From the NCBI RefSeq assembly GCF_020531845.1, contig NZ_JAJAVF010000002.1, forward strand, positions 469,543 through 533,542: a stretch of 64,000 bases of DNA. The letters run 5' to 3'. The translations under genes were made by a program, and so were the position numbers. The stretch's first letter is position 1, and every line of letters starts with the position of its first letter. Below, one piece after another: positions 34,990 to 44,139 of the stretch. The DNA is from Methylobacillus methanolivorans (lineage in GTDB: Bacteria > Pseudomonadota > Gammaproteobacteria > Burkholderiales > Methylophilaceae). The notes beneath the pieces were generated by a model. The model was given only the letters and a program-made list of their open reading frames with translations. It was not told the DNA's origin and made no database searches.

Positions 34990-36253
34990 GCAGGCCTCTT
35001 GATGCTGTACCAGATATGCCTGAGGCCGATCTCGCGCGTAAATAGGTAATGATGAACATGCTGCCAGCGACAAGGTGGCCGAGAATTAATGTCAGGATAG
35101 CACCGTCAAGTTGATATTCCTGGACTGCACCATAGCCGAAGGCGAGGCTGAAAATCCCGGGTAGAGTATTTGCCAGCAATAATGAAGATATACGGCGCTG
35201 GGCATAGATGGCGTAGATCAGGATGGAGCAGATGGCACTAAAGGATGCAGATGCGACAATCCACGGCAACATGTGGGAATGTACTGCATATTCAGCCGCA
35301 GAAAGCAGTGAAACCAATTCCTTGTGCCACCAGCCTGCAGCCAGCACGAGCATGGAGAATGCTGGTATGCAATACACTGCCACTTTCACGACAGCATCCA
35401 GCGATGATCCCTGATGCTTGTTTTCGCGTTCATACAGGATGGGCACAATGTATGTCACGATCACGCCGAGCAATGCAGTGACGGGAAAACTTGCAATGGA
35501 AACCAGGACGCCATACTCCGCTACTACTGAGAGGTCAGTGAAATAATCAAGTAGCCAGCGATTGGACATGTTCTGTAACCAGCCGAACAGGCCCCATATG
35601 ATCATGGGCCAGCAGAATGTCAGTGAGTCGTGGAGCGTAATTCGGATGTCCGTCCAGGAAAATCGAGCGACAAGATCACGCTGCCCCAATAGATAGACGG
35701 ATGATGCAGCCAGGCTAGACACTGCCAGTAGGCCAATGATCATCGTCGGGCTGGGGGATGTATACAAGGCGAGCAAGGATAAAATCAATATCCTGCTTGT
35801 GTAATCAACCCCAGTCGCGATGGCGATCAAGGTGCGGGAGCGTAGCCCGCTTGCCACTGTCAGGTTGAGGTTCTTGATTGCATCGCAGGCTAGCCAGAAT
35901 ACCCATGGTATCAACACCGTGTGCAGGGAGTTGCCCAATGACCCCATAGTCATGATCAGGCTTACTATTACCCCAAGAGTCAAAGCCAGTAATGCATAAG
36001 CAGTCACCATTGCGGAATAACGCCGAGGCAGAATAGTGTGCTTGCTGTAATCGGCGATATTCCGCAGTAAACCCTGGTCAAACGCGGAAAACGAGGCGGT
36101 CAACACCACGGCAAGCAGCGACGATGCCAATAGGTAGCTACCCATGTCGGCTTTGGTGATGGATATGGCTAGCAGCTTGAGAAACATAAGGCTGCCCAGT
36201 GCATCAATCATTCGACCAACTACAACAATGATTTTTTCCGATGTCAATTTCAT
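34979..36253 (-). CDS. wzx: Polysaccharide flippase, Wzx/MATE-like
   Basis: 424 residues with about twelve hydrophobic segments and Arg/Lys-rich loops, in the pattern of the PST/Wzx family. It would flip the undecaprenyl-linked repeat unit to the periplasm. No Wzy-type polymerase gene with a large periplasmic loop is seen next to it. Identification is by membrane topology and context, as is usual for this poorly conserved family. Confidence 0.78.
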   Translation of the reverse strand: MKLTSEKIIVVVGRMIDALGSLMFLKLLAISITKADMGSYLLASSLLAVVLTASFSAFDQGLLRNIADYSKHTILPRRYSAMVTAYALLALTLGVIVSLIMTMGSLGNSLHTVLIPWVFWLACDAIKNLNLTVASGLRSRTLIAIATGVDYTSRILILSLLALYTSPSPTMIIGLLAVSSLAASSVYLLGQRDLVARFSWTDIRITLHDSLTFCWPMIIWGLFGWLQNMSNRWLLDYFTDLSVVAEYGVLVSIASFPVTALLGVIVTYIVPILYERENKHQGSSLDAVVKVAVYCIPAFSMLVLAAGWWHKELVSLLSAAEYAVHSHMLPWIVASASFSAICSILIYAIYAQRRISSLLLANTLPGIFSLAFGYGAVQEYQLDGAILTLILGHLVAGSMFIITYLRARSASGISGTASRGLHER

Positions 36254-36333
36254 AAGTGAAGTGGAAAGCCCTGATTTCCGTATTGTGTTGGTGGGCTAGT
36301 CGTCATGCAGCCGTTGCGTGGAGGCTGAATGAA

Positions 36334-37041
36334 TTATTGGGCATCATGCTTGTGGGCCTGAACCATATAGCCGTAACACAACAATTGACTGCTGCCCCGG
36401 TCTTGCTTGCTCAGAATGCCGAGTAAAGCGCGCATCGGATAGGATGCTGCAAGTAATAGCCATCCCAATAAGGGAGAGGCATAGCTGTGACTCACGAATC
36501 GGGCACGGCTCAATTCTTGACCGACAAATTCGAACCAGTTGCCATTGGCGGTGATTTCTTTAATGACCATGCCACGACGTGGCAAATGCTCTTCATACCA
36601 ATATCGGTTGAGGCCGGAGGCGAAATGATAAGGGGCAAAGTGTGTCAGCGAGCAGAAGGGGGCTGTGAGTAACAGGATGCCACCGGGTTTCAGGATGCGG
36701 CAGAACTCTTCAACTGCCGTCACGGGGTTGGGGATATGTTCAAGCACCTCTGTGCAAAGTACTACATCAAACGATGCATCTGGCACTGGAATCGATGCAA
36801 TGTCAGAGACAATATCAATGTGTGTGGTATCCCATGCACCAACCTGTAGTGCTTGACCATCGCCTTTCCCTTCATACTGGCAAAAATCCTGTGATACGTA
36901 ATCGAGATGCGCACAATAGGGTTTCATACGCAATTCACCAGCACCTGCATCCAGAATGCGCTTGCCTGTCGGAATGTTACTCAGGGCTTGGATAACCCAT
37001 TTGATGCGGGTGGCGTCACTATTCGATCCTGCAAGTGTCAT
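36334..37041 (-). CDS. SAM-dependent methyltransferase (UbiE/Methyltransf_11 type)
   Basis: 235 residues. SAM-binding motif ILDAGAGELRMKPYC, then FDVVLCTEVLEHIPNP and ILKPGGILLLTAPF. Hydrophobic segment near 190-210. Probably a second glycan methyltransferase, or one acting on the lipid carrier. It overlaps the CgeB-like gene upstream by 4 bases; 80 bases separate it from wzx. Confidence 0.82.
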   Translation of the reverse strand: MTLAGSNSDATRIKWVIQALSNIPTGKRILDAGAGELRMKPYCAHLDYVSQDFCQYEGKGDGQALQVGAWDTTHIDIVSDIASIPVPDASFDVVLCTEVLEHIPNPVTAVEEFCRILKPGGILLLTAPFCSLTHFAPYHFASGLNRYWYEEHLPRRGMVIKEITANGNWFEFVGQELSRARFVSHSYASPLLGWLLLAASYPMRALLGILSKQDRGSSQLLCYGYMVQAHKHDAQ

Positions 37042-38297
37042 GGCGTGTTCTCCTGGGTCAGGTTGAGGTTCATGAAGGTATGGTGTAAACGGTTGATCCA
37101 GGTGTCACGTGTCAATGCCTTGGCATGTCCTGCAGCTGCTACAGACTCCAGCGCTTTCGGATGGGCGAGATAGTAGTGGATTTTAGTGGCTGCTTCATCC
37201 GGAGTCATGTAACACTCAATCTCTACAGCCTCTTGGTATAACTTCAGCAAGTCTTGTGATCTGTGCGTGAGGTATAGCGCGCCTGACATGGGAGCATCGA
37301 AATCCCGTAGCTTGAGTGTAAACACGTCATCACAATAGCCAACGGTACCTACGCCAAGAATAATGCGGGCACGCTTGAACAATACGGCAGATTGTTCGGC
37401 TGTCGCAGGGCCATTGGGCCAGCCCGCACCATAGCATTCCACTTGAATGCCATGCTGAGCCAGGCCATCAATGATCTCTGCACGGATCCCGTATTTATTG
37501 CCGATGAAGAGCACGTCAATATCACGGGGCGCCTCGGTATCGGGCTTGAATACGGAGGGGTCGCTTGCCAACGGCCAGAAGATGGCGGGGCAACCCTCGA
37601 CTGCATACCAGGCGCAGGTTTCGGAAGAGGTGGTCAGCATCAGGTCGGTATGTTTTGCCAGTCCAACTGCGCCAAGCCTGACACCCTCGCGATGAGACCA
37701 ATTATCGGGCAGCCTGTCGTCCATGGATATATTGATGACAGGTATTCCCAATGCCTGGACCTTGGCGAGTGCTTCTTGCGAAATATAATTTGCCCACATC
37801 TGCCCCATCAGGAGATCAATTCCACCATCCTCGAGTGCTGATGTCAGCTGGTTGAGCAACTGCTGGTCGTTTAATTCAATGATGGTTGGGTCATAGACTT
37901 GTACCCGGCCATACTCATCCTTGTACCATTGTCCATAAGTGCCAGTGTGATTGTAAAACTCCGTTACATGAGCCTGTTGCCGCAGCGCCTGTAGAAACCC
38001 AGATTTATCTTGGTCCCTGTTGGCACCTACCCAGAATATGCGCAATGGCATTTGGGGGAGGGTGTCTCGCTGACGCCATCGTGCCGCCAGGCGCTGTCTG
38101 GCTTCCTGCCAGGCGGTATTCTCATCATATGTGATGGCTTGCGCAGTAGCCATGCGCCCATAGTGCGAGTGAAGCTGGCGCAGACCCGCTTTTAACTGAT
38201 ATGCCTTGATAATGCTGTTGACCCTGCCCAGAATGGGCAGGCGACGGGCTTGGTCCTTGGCCAGGGCAAGATGATGTTTCAGGCGTTGGGATAGCAT
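37038..38297 (-). CDS. CgeB-like glycosyltransferase
   Basis: 419 residues from ATG 38297, 13 bases after the uronate epimerase stop. The reading frame is open 59 codons further, but inside the epimerase gene. It has the CgeB/Glyco_trans_1_2 C-terminal pattern: DVLFIGNKYG, VGTVGYCDDVFTLKLRDFD, and GALYLTHRSQDLLKLY. The N-terminal 100 residues are helical and basic. Function inferred from family and context only. Confidence 0.78.
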   Translation of the reverse strand: MLSQRLKHHLALAKDQARRLPILGRVNSIIKAYQLKAGLRQLHSHYGRMATAQAITYDENTAWQEARQRLAARWRQRDTLPQMPLRIFWVGANRDQDKSGFLQALRQQAHVTEFYNHTGTYGQWYKDEYGRVQVYDPTIIELNDQQLLNQLTSALEDGGIDLLMGQMWANYISQEALAKVQALGIPVINISMDDRLPDNWSHREGVRLGAVGLAKHTDLMLTTSSETCAWYAVEGCPAIFWPLASDPSVFKPDTEAPRDIDVLFIGNKYGIRAEIIDGLAQHGIQVECYGAGWPNGPATAEQSAVLFKRARIILGVGTVGYCDDVFTLKLRDFDAPMSGALYLTHRSQDLLKLYQEAVEIECYMTPDEAATKIHYYLAHPKALESVAAAGHAKALTRDTWINRLHHTFMNLNLTQENTP

Positions 38298-38310
38298 TGT
38301 GTAATCGGTA

Positions 38311-39372
38311 TCAAGCTTTTTGCGGCAAATAGTGGTCCAAATACCACTCAACATATTGCGCAATACCCTGCTTGACCGGAGTTGTGGGGTGGTAATCAAA
38401 CTGAGCCACCAAATCGCTGACATCTGCATATGTGTCAGGCACGTCTCCAGGCTGCAGGGGCAGAAAATCAACATTCGCCTTTTTATTTAGCGCGGATTCA
38501 AGTGCATCGATGTAATCCATCAGTTCGACAGGCTGGTGATTGCCTATGTTGTAAATTCTCCAGGGAGCGAGGCTGCTGCTGGCATCAGGCGCATCCCCAG
38601 TCCAGTCGGAGTTGGGTTGGGCAGGCTGGTCAATCACCCGTATAACGCCCTCCACGATGTCATCAATATAAGTGAAGTCGCGCCGATGTTTGCCATAATT
38701 GAAAGCTTGGATATTTTCTCCAGCCAGGATTGCCTTTGTGAATTTGAACAAAGCCATGTCTGGCCGCCCCCATGGGCCATACACAGTGAAGAAGCGCAAG
38801 CCAGTCGTTGGCAGCTTGAAAAGATGACTATAACTATGGGCCATCAATTCATTGGATTTCTTGGTTGCTGCATAAATGCTGAGCGGATGATCGACATTGT
38901 CATGCACGGAAAACGGCATGCGTGTGTTGGCACCATACACACTGGAACTACTGGCGTATACCAAATGCTCTACCTCGTGGTGCCTACAGGCTTCAAGGAT
39001 ATGGGCAAAGCCAAGAATATTGCTATCTATGTATGCAAGTGGATTCTCAATGGAGTACCGCACTCCCGCCTGTCCGGCCATGTTGATCACTCTTTGCGGC
39101 TTGTGAGTGGAAAAGCAGTCGAAAATCGCGCTCCTGTCAGCAAGGTCTATTCTCATGTGGGTGTAATGCGGGTGATGGGAGTGTCTTGCCAGTCGAGCAT
39201 CTTTTAATGCTGGATCGTAATAGTCATTGTGATTGTCAATGCCAATGACTGTATCACCTCTTTCTAGCAGACGTAGTGCTAGTGCGGAACCTATGAATCC
39301 TGCGGCACCAGTGACAAGAACTTTCAATTGATCGCTTTCAAATAGGTGGTAGTGGGATGTTGAAGTACCCAC
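38311..39372 (-). CDS. UDP-glucuronate 4-epimerase (CapI/LspL type)
   Basis: 353 residues; TTG 39327 ([13 protein letters not shown]) is an alternative start with GAAAG upstream. Motifs: [53 protein letters not shown] (YxxxK), [15 protein letters not shown] and [14 protein letters not shown], all typical of the UDP-glucuronate 4-epimerase group. It would make UDP-galacturonate from the Ugd product. It is the first gene of the long minus-strand EPS operon and faces the divergent operon across 360 bases. Confidence 0.9.
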   Translation of the reverse strand: MGTSTSHYHLFESDQLKVLVTGAAGFIGSALALRLLERGDTVIGIDNHNDYYDPALKDARLARHSHHPHYTHMRIDLADRSAIFDCFSTHKPQRVINMAGQAGVRYSIENPLAYIDSNILGFAHILEACRHHEVEHLVYASSSSVYGANTRMPFSVHDNVDHPLSIYAATKKSNELMAHSYSHLFKLPTTGLRFFTVYGPWGRPDMALFKFTKAILAGENIQAFNYGKHRRDFTYIDDIVEGVIRVIDQPAQPNSDWTGDAPDASSSLAPWRIYNIGNHQPVELMDYIDALESALNKKANVDFLPLQPGDVPDTYADVSDLVAQFDYHPTTPVKQGIAQYVEWYLDHYLPQKA

Positions 39373-39446
39373 TTTGGGGAAATATTCTGCATACGGTGAT
39401 ATGGGCTGTAACGATAATAATTGAGCAAGCTTTTCTGTTCATCAGT

Positions 39447-39461
39447 GTTCAATTAATGAAC
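39447..39461. promoter_or_regulatory. Candidate EPS-regulator operator (site 2)
   Basis: GTTCAATTAATGAAC, 14 of 15 bases identical to the reverse complement of site 1 at 20613-20627. It lies upstream of the plus promoter and on the side of the minus-strand operon. Confidence 0.55.
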
Positions 39462-39495
39462 GCATTTTCTCACAGCATTATCTGTTTGAGAAGTT

Positions 39496-39525
39496 TTGCA
39501 TTTGAGAATAGCTGCTAGATATAAT
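39496..39525 (+). promoter_or_regulatory. Predicted sigma-70 promoter for the wreQ-like operon
   Basis: TTGCAT (39496-39501), an 18-base spacer, and a consensus TATAAT (39520-39525). It lies between two GTTCA palindromes. Confidence 0.55.
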
Positions 39526-39567
39526 CATTAGCATTAATTTAGAGACATAGCTTACAGATTATGTAGT

Positions 39568-39580
39568 GTTCAATTTGAAC
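39568..39580. promoter_or_regulatory. Candidate EPS-regulator operator (site 3)
   Basis: GTTCAATTTGAAC: perfect 6-bp inverted repeat around one base, about 36 bases after the predicted transcription start and 120 bases from the centre of site 2. Confidence 0.45.
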
Positions 39581-39734
39581 TAATCATGCGGTGTGTTGCG
39601 AGAGTCCGCTAGAGGCTTAAGCACGGCGTGATAGTATTAGACAATTGATATTGATTAATTTGAATGTATCACTATGTACTGTAACTATTTCATAGCAATT
39701 GCAATTTGTAGTAAAGATTACGCTTGATATTTTC

Positions 39735-40682
39735 ATGAAATATATATTAATTACTGGTGCCACAGGATTTGTTGGGAAAGCCCTATCTGTTGCAGTGCAG
39801 CAGAAATTTGCTATGGTTCGCAAAGTTTCACGTTGTTCCACAATAGATAGTCTGGAGCAGTATGTGCAAATTGACGACATAGACCAACATACTGATTGGG
39901 CTAATGCTTTGCACAATGTAGACATTGCCATTCACCTTGCTGCCAGGGTGCATATTATGAGCCATGAGAAAGGTGGAGATTTAGCTACTTATCGAAGAAC
40001 TAATGTTGATGGAACATTGAAGCTTGCTCGTCAAGCAGCACAGGCTGGGGTGAAGCGATTTATTTTCCTCAGTTCTATTAAGGTGAGCGGTGAACAAACT
40101 TTAGGTTCCAGACTTTTTAGTGCTGATGATCTGCCAAGTCCGGAAGATCCATACGGTATTTCCAAATATGAGGCGGAAGAGGGTTTGTTAGCCTTAGCTA
40201 GGGAGACTGGGATGGAACTGGTAATTATTCGCTCTCCACTGGTTTATGGGCCCGGGGTTAAAGGTAATTTTGCCAGTATGATGAAGTGGGTACAGACGGG
40301 TTGGCCATTACCTTTGGGGGCGGTTAAGAACAGGCGTTCATTGGTGTCTCTGGATAATTTGATCAGTCTGATCATGACTTGCATTGATCATCCGGCAGCG
40401 GCAAATCAGATTTTTCTTGCGAGTGATGGTGAGGATTTATCTACTTCTGATTTATTGCGACGCTTGGCGGATGCTGCTAGGGTTCCATCCCGACTGATTC
40501 CAGTGCCCGTTGGCGTGTTGAACACTGGTTTAAGTTTGATTGGGAAAAAGGCAATTGCCCAGCGCTTGTTGGGGTCGTTACAGGTAGATATTGCCAAGAC
40601 TCAAAAGCTACTGGGGTGGACTCCGCCTATTACGGTAGATGAGGGTTTGCGGCGCTGTTTTGTGACAAAAGGTTCATTGTGA
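39735..40682 (+). CDS. NAD-dependent epimerase/reductase, WreQ/WbpV-like
   Basis: 315 residues from ATG 39735 (MKYILITGATGFVGKAL); the reading frame opens 36 bases earlier without family resemblance. An extended SDR with HLAARVHIMS, a YGISKYEAE catalytic site and PLVYGPGVKGNF. The next two genes encode a short phosphoglycosyl transferase and a WbpM-type dehydratase. That trio matches the WreQ-WreU-WreV set that makes and loads QuiNAc, or a 4-epimerase set making FucNAc. Reductase and epimerase cannot be told apart by eye. Confidence 0.8.
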   Translation: MKYILITGATGFVGKALSVAVQQKFAMVRKVSRCSTIDSLEQYVQIDDIDQHTDWANALHNVDIAIHLAARVHIMSHEKGGDLATYRRTNVDGTLKLARQAAQAGVKRFIFLSSIKVSGEQTLGSRLFSADDLPSPEDPYGISKYEAEEGLLALARETGMELVIIRSPLVYGPGVKGNFASMMKWVQTGWPLPLGAVKNRRSLVSLDNLISLIMTCIDHPAAANQIFLASDGEDLSTSDLLRRLADAARVPSRLIPVPVGVLNTGLSLIGKKAIAQRLLGSLQVDIAKTQKLLGWTPPITVDEGLRRCFVTKGSL

Positions 40683-41230
40683 TTCGATTGTTTGATGTGA
40701 TGCTTGCTGCGCTAGGGTTGATTCTTGGTGCGCCGGTATTGTTGTTGATTTATATCTTGGGGTTGATGGATACAGGGGAGCCTTTATTTCGTCAGGTACG
40801 TGTGGGACGTTACCAACAGCCTTTTACATTGGTGAAGTTCCGTACTATGCGATTAGATACTGCCTCTGTTGCCAGTCATTTAGCGTCGTCTTCTTCTATT
40901 ACTAAGTTGGGACGTTTTCTGCGCAAGACTAAGCTGGATGAATTACCTCAGCTCTGGAATGTGTTGAAAGGCGAGATGAGTCTGGTGGGGCCTCGCCCGA
41001 ATTTGTTTAACCAAGAAGAGTTAATTTCGGAGAGAGCCGCGCGTGGTGTATATGATGTTCGCCCAGGTATTACAGGGGTTGCACAGGTGAATGATATTGA
41101 TATGTCTACCCCACAACTGTTGGCTGAAACAGATGCGTTGATGGTGCGCGATCTCCGGCTACCACTCTATTTTAAGCTGTTATTGCAAACACTCCTGGGC
41201 AGGGGGCGTGGTGATCGTGTTGTACGTTGA
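40679..41230 (+). CDS. Short monotopic phosphoglycosyl transferase (sugar-1-P transferase)
   Basis: 183 residues starting at GTG 40679, overlapping the previous stop. One re-entrant membrane helix at the N-terminus (LFDVMLAALGLILGAPVLLL), then FRQVRVG, TLVKFRTMR, TKLDELPQLWNVLKGEMSLVGPRP and PGITGVAQVN: the catalytic core of the PglC/WcaJ superfamily. It transfers a sugar-1-phosphate to undecaprenyl phosphate and so begins glycan assembly. The compact size is of the PglC/WreU type rather than the long WbaP type. Confidence 0.92.
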   Translation: MIRLFDVMLAALGLILGAPVLLLIYILGLMDTGEPLFRQVRVGRYQQPFTLVKFRTMRLDTASVASHLASSSSITKLGRFLRKTKLDELPQLWNVLKGEMSLVGPRPNLFNQEELISERAARGVYDVRPGITGVAQVNDIDMSTPQLLAETDALMVRDLRLPLYFKLLLQTLLGRGRGDRVVR

Positions 41231-41320
41231 CTCTTGGGGCAATAGTTAATTGTTGTGAAGAATGGGTTATTGGGAAACGGTTTTTAGTAGAATGCATTTA
41301 TTTCATTTTGGGTTTTGTGC

Positions 41321-43240
41321 GTGCTGAATATTCATCCCATCTTCAAGTGGTCGAATTATATTAGTGTGAGAAACCCACGGTCTTTAAGCGCTTGGTTGCA
41401 CGATATCGTGGTAGCCATGCTGGCATGGTGGGTAGCCTTTCTTTTCCGATTTAATTTTGACATCCCTGATAATTTCTCGCAGAGCATGCTGGAAAGTGCT
41501 GTTTGGGTAATTCCCCTGCAAGCCCTAGTGTTTTTGTTTGCTGGTCTTTATCGTGGGGTTTGGCGCTTTGCCAGCTTGCCTGATTTACAACGCTTGATAC
41601 GAGCGATTGCTATCAGTTCGGCGTTGGTGGTTGCGATTTTGTTCATGTTCAAGCCGCACGGCGTTGTCCCAAGGTCTGTGCTGATTATGGATCCTATGCT
41701 GCTGTTATTGCTTATGGGGGGTAGTCGTTTTGCCTATCGTGCATGGAAAGAGCATCGCCTGTATGGATCTGCGCAGTTTTCTGGCAAGCCAGTCTTAGTG
41801 TTGGGGGCAGGAGAGGCAGCGGTTGCCTTGCTGAAGGATCTTTCCAAAAGCCGGGAGTGGAATGTAGTGGGCTTGCTGGATGACAAGAAGGCGATGCGCG
41901 GTCGTGAGTTGCTGGGTATCAATGTCCTGGGGAGCATTGAGCAGCTCCCGAAATTGGCCCATGCCTTATCTGTGGAGCATGTGATCGTCGCAATGCCTTC
42001 TGCTCGCCACCAACGCCGCCGTGAGGTTGTGGAGTTGGCTAATCAGCATGGGTTAAATGTCCTGACCGTGCCTTCGTTTGATGATTTGATGAGTGGACGC
42101 GTCAGTATGGCGCAGCTTAGGCCTGTCGAGGTAGAGGACTTATTAGGCCGGGAGCCTGTCACATTAGATGGCGAGGGCTTGCAGCACTTGATTGAAGGTC
42201 AAGTCGTGCTGATCAGCGGAGCAGGTGGCTCCATTGGTTCAGAGTTGTGTCGCCAGGTGTTGAAATATCATCCGCAGTGCCTAGTTTGCCTAGATCAGTC
42301 TGAATATGCCTTGTATCGTTTGGAGCAGGAATTTTCAGGCCTTGCAACTCATACCCGTATTGAGTATTTGGTGGGTGATGTCAGGAATGCGCGGCGTGTT
42401 CAGCAGGTGTTGGGTCGTTACAAGCCCGATGTAGTTTTTCACGCTGCGGCTTACAAGCACGTGCCCATGATGGAAAACTGCAATGTGGCTGAGTCATTGT
42501 CAAATAATGTCAATGGTACTTACACCATTGCGCAGGCGTGCAAAAATACAGGCGTTGCCAAATTTGTACTGATTTCGACTGACAAGGCGGTGAACCCGAC
42601 CAATGTCATGGGGGCAAGCAAGCGCTTGGCGGAGATGGTGTGTCAGGGGTTGCAGGAGGATGCTGGTACTCGCTTTGTGGTTGTGCGTTTTGGCAATGTT
42701 TTAGGTAGCAGTGGTAGTGTTATCCCTAAGTTTCGTGAACAAATTGCTGCAGGTGGACCGATCACGGTGACTCACCCAGAGATTACCCGCTATTTTATGT
42801 CGATTCCAGAGGCCTGCCAGTTAGTGATGCAGGCAGGTTTGATGGGGGATGGCGGCGAGATTTTTGTGCTGGATATGGGAGACCCTGTCAGAATTGTGGA
42901 CTTGGCGCGTGATATGATTCGACTATCCGGTTTTAATGAAGATGACATTGAGATCGTATATTCTGGGTTGCGTCCCGGTGAGAAGCTCTATGAGGAACTT
43001 TTGGCCGATGACGAGCTCACTTTACCAACGCCACACGATAAATTGCGTATTGCCGTGGCGCGTAACGTAGATGAGGCTTGGGTGCATGCATTGCTGAAGT
43101 GGATCGATAGAGCATCGTTAATAGATGAAACCGTGATCAAGCAAGAGCTGGGTATGTGGGTGGAAGAGTATGCGGGGGACATCCATGCTAACCCAGCGTT
43201 AGTATTGCCACCTGAGGTTGAATCTCCAACCATACATTAA
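41321..43240 (+). CDS. Membrane-bound UDP-GlcNAc 4,6-dehydratase, WbpM/PglF/CapD type
   Basis: 639 residues from GTG 41321, chosen over TTG 41315 because GGG lies 8 bases upstream. Four transmembrane helices (about 20-140), a CoA-binding-like Rossmann domain, then the SDR domain with ISGAGGSIGSELCRQ and STDKAVNPTNVMGASKRLAE. Met replaces the catalytic Tyr, the known feature of this family. C-terminal LRPGEKLYEELL. It makes UDP-4-keto-6-deoxy-GlcNAc, the precursor of QuiNAc, FucNAc or bacillosamine. Confidence 0.94.
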   Translation: MLNIHPIFKWSNYISVRNPRSLSAWLHDIVVAMLAWWVAFLFRFNFDIPDNFSQSMLESAVWVIPLQALVFLFAGLYRGVWRFASLPDLQRLIRAIAISSALVVAILFMFKPHGVVPRSVLIMDPMLLLLLMGGSRFAYRAWKEHRLYGSAQFSGKPVLVLGAGEAAVALLKDLSKSREWNVVGLLDDKKAMRGRELLGINVLGSIEQLPKLAHALSVEHVIVAMPSARHQRRREVVELANQHGLNVLTVPSFDDLMSGRVSMAQLRPVEVEDLLGREPVTLDGEGLQHLIEGQVVLISGAGGSIGSELCRQVLKYHPQCLVCLDQSEYALYRLEQEFSGLATHTRIEYLVGDVRNARRVQQVLGRYKPDVVFHAAAYKHVPMMENCNVAESLSNNVNGTYTIAQACKNTGVAKFVLISTDKAVNPTNVMGASKRLAEMVCQGLQEDAGTRFVVVRFGNVLGSSGSVIPKFREQIAAGGPITVTHPEITRYFMSIPEACQLVMQAGLMGDGGEIFVLDMGDPVRIVDLARDMIRLSGFNEDDIEIVYSGLRPGEKLYEELLADDELTLPTPHDKLRIAVARNVDEAWVHALLKWIDRASLIDETVIKQELGMWVEEYAGDIHANPALVLPPEVESPTIH

Positions 43241-43258
43241 CAAGAAAGATATGAAGAG

Positions 43259-44134
43259 ATGACCAAAAAGATTACCAAGGCAGTATTCCCTGTGGCTGGT
43301 TTGGGTACCCGCTTCTTGCCAGCAACTAAGGCAAGCCCGAAAGAAATGTTGCCTATTGTGGATAAACCTTTGATCCAATATGCAGCAGAAGAGGCTGTGG
43401 CGGCGGGCGCAACTGAGTTGATTTTTATCATTGGTCGTAACAAGCGCTCTATCCCAGATCATTTTGACAAGTCGTTTGAGCTTGAGGCAACACTGGAAGC
43501 TGGCAAGAAGACTAAGATGCTAGAAGACATTCGCAATATTCTGCCCAAGAATGTTTCTTGCATCTATATTCGTCAGGCCGAAGCCCTAGGCTTGGGTCAT
43601 GCCGTGTTGCTAGCTAAATCCGTGGTGGGAAACGAGCCATTCTCCGTGATCCTGGCAGATGACTTGATTGATGCTGACAAGCCTGCGATGCAGCAGATGA
43701 CCGAGCTTTTTGCACGGCAGGGTGCCTCAATCCTAGGGGTTGAGGATGTGGATCCTAGCGAGACTGCGAGCTATGGCATTGTTGATGCAGCAGAAGTTGA
43801 TGGCCCAAATGTACTGGAGCTGAATGGTATTGTTGAAAAGCCTCAACCAGAGGAAGCGCCATCCAACCTTGCCGTGGTGGGGCGTTACATTCTCACTCCA
43901 GAAATTTTTGCATGCCTGGAAAATGTCAAACCAGGCAAAGGCGGTGAGATTCAACTTACCGATGGTATTGCCGCCCTGATGGAACAGCAAAAAGTATTGG
44001 CTTATCGTTTTGATGGCAAGCGTTATGATTGTGGCAGCAAGCTAGGTTACGTTAAGGCCAATGTTGAATACTCCTTGAAGCACGAAGAGTTTGGCACAGA
44101 GTTTGCCGAGTATTTACGTGACTTGACGAAGTAA
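43259..44134 (+). CDS. galU: UTP-glucose-1-phosphate uridylyltransferase
   Basis: 291 residues, the normal length. AVFPVAGLGTRFLPATKASPK at the N-terminus (nucleotide binding), KEMLPIVDKPLIQYA, GHAVLLAKS, ILADDLID, VEKPQPEEAPSN and DCGSKLGYVKANVEYSL. It makes UDP-glucose, the substrate of Ugd. It follows the dehydratase gene by 18 bases and probably shares its transcript. Confidence 0.97.
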   Translation: MTKKITKAVFPVAGLGTRFLPATKASPKEMLPIVDKPLIQYAAEEAVAAGATELIFIIGRNKRSIPDHFDKSFELEATLEAGKKTKMLEDIRNILPKNVSCIYIRQAEALGLGHAVLLAKSVVGNEPFSVILADDLIDADKPAMQQMTELFARQGASILGVEDVDPSETASYGIVDAAEVDGPNVLELNGIVEKPQPEEAPSNLAVVGRYILTPEIFACLENVKPGKGGEIQLTDGIAALMEQQKVLAYRFDGKRYDCGSKLGYVKANVEYSLKHEEFGTEFAEYLRDLTK

Positions 44135-44139
44135 GCTCG

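Larger units (their letters stand above)
39373..39734. other. Divergent regulatory region of the EPS locus
   Basis: About 360 AT-rich bases between divergent operons, with no credible gene. It holds two GTTCA-type palindromes and a plus-strand promoter, listed separately. At 39437 an extra half-site (GTTCATCA) precedes site 2, giving three half-sites within 25 bases. Confidence 0.6.
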
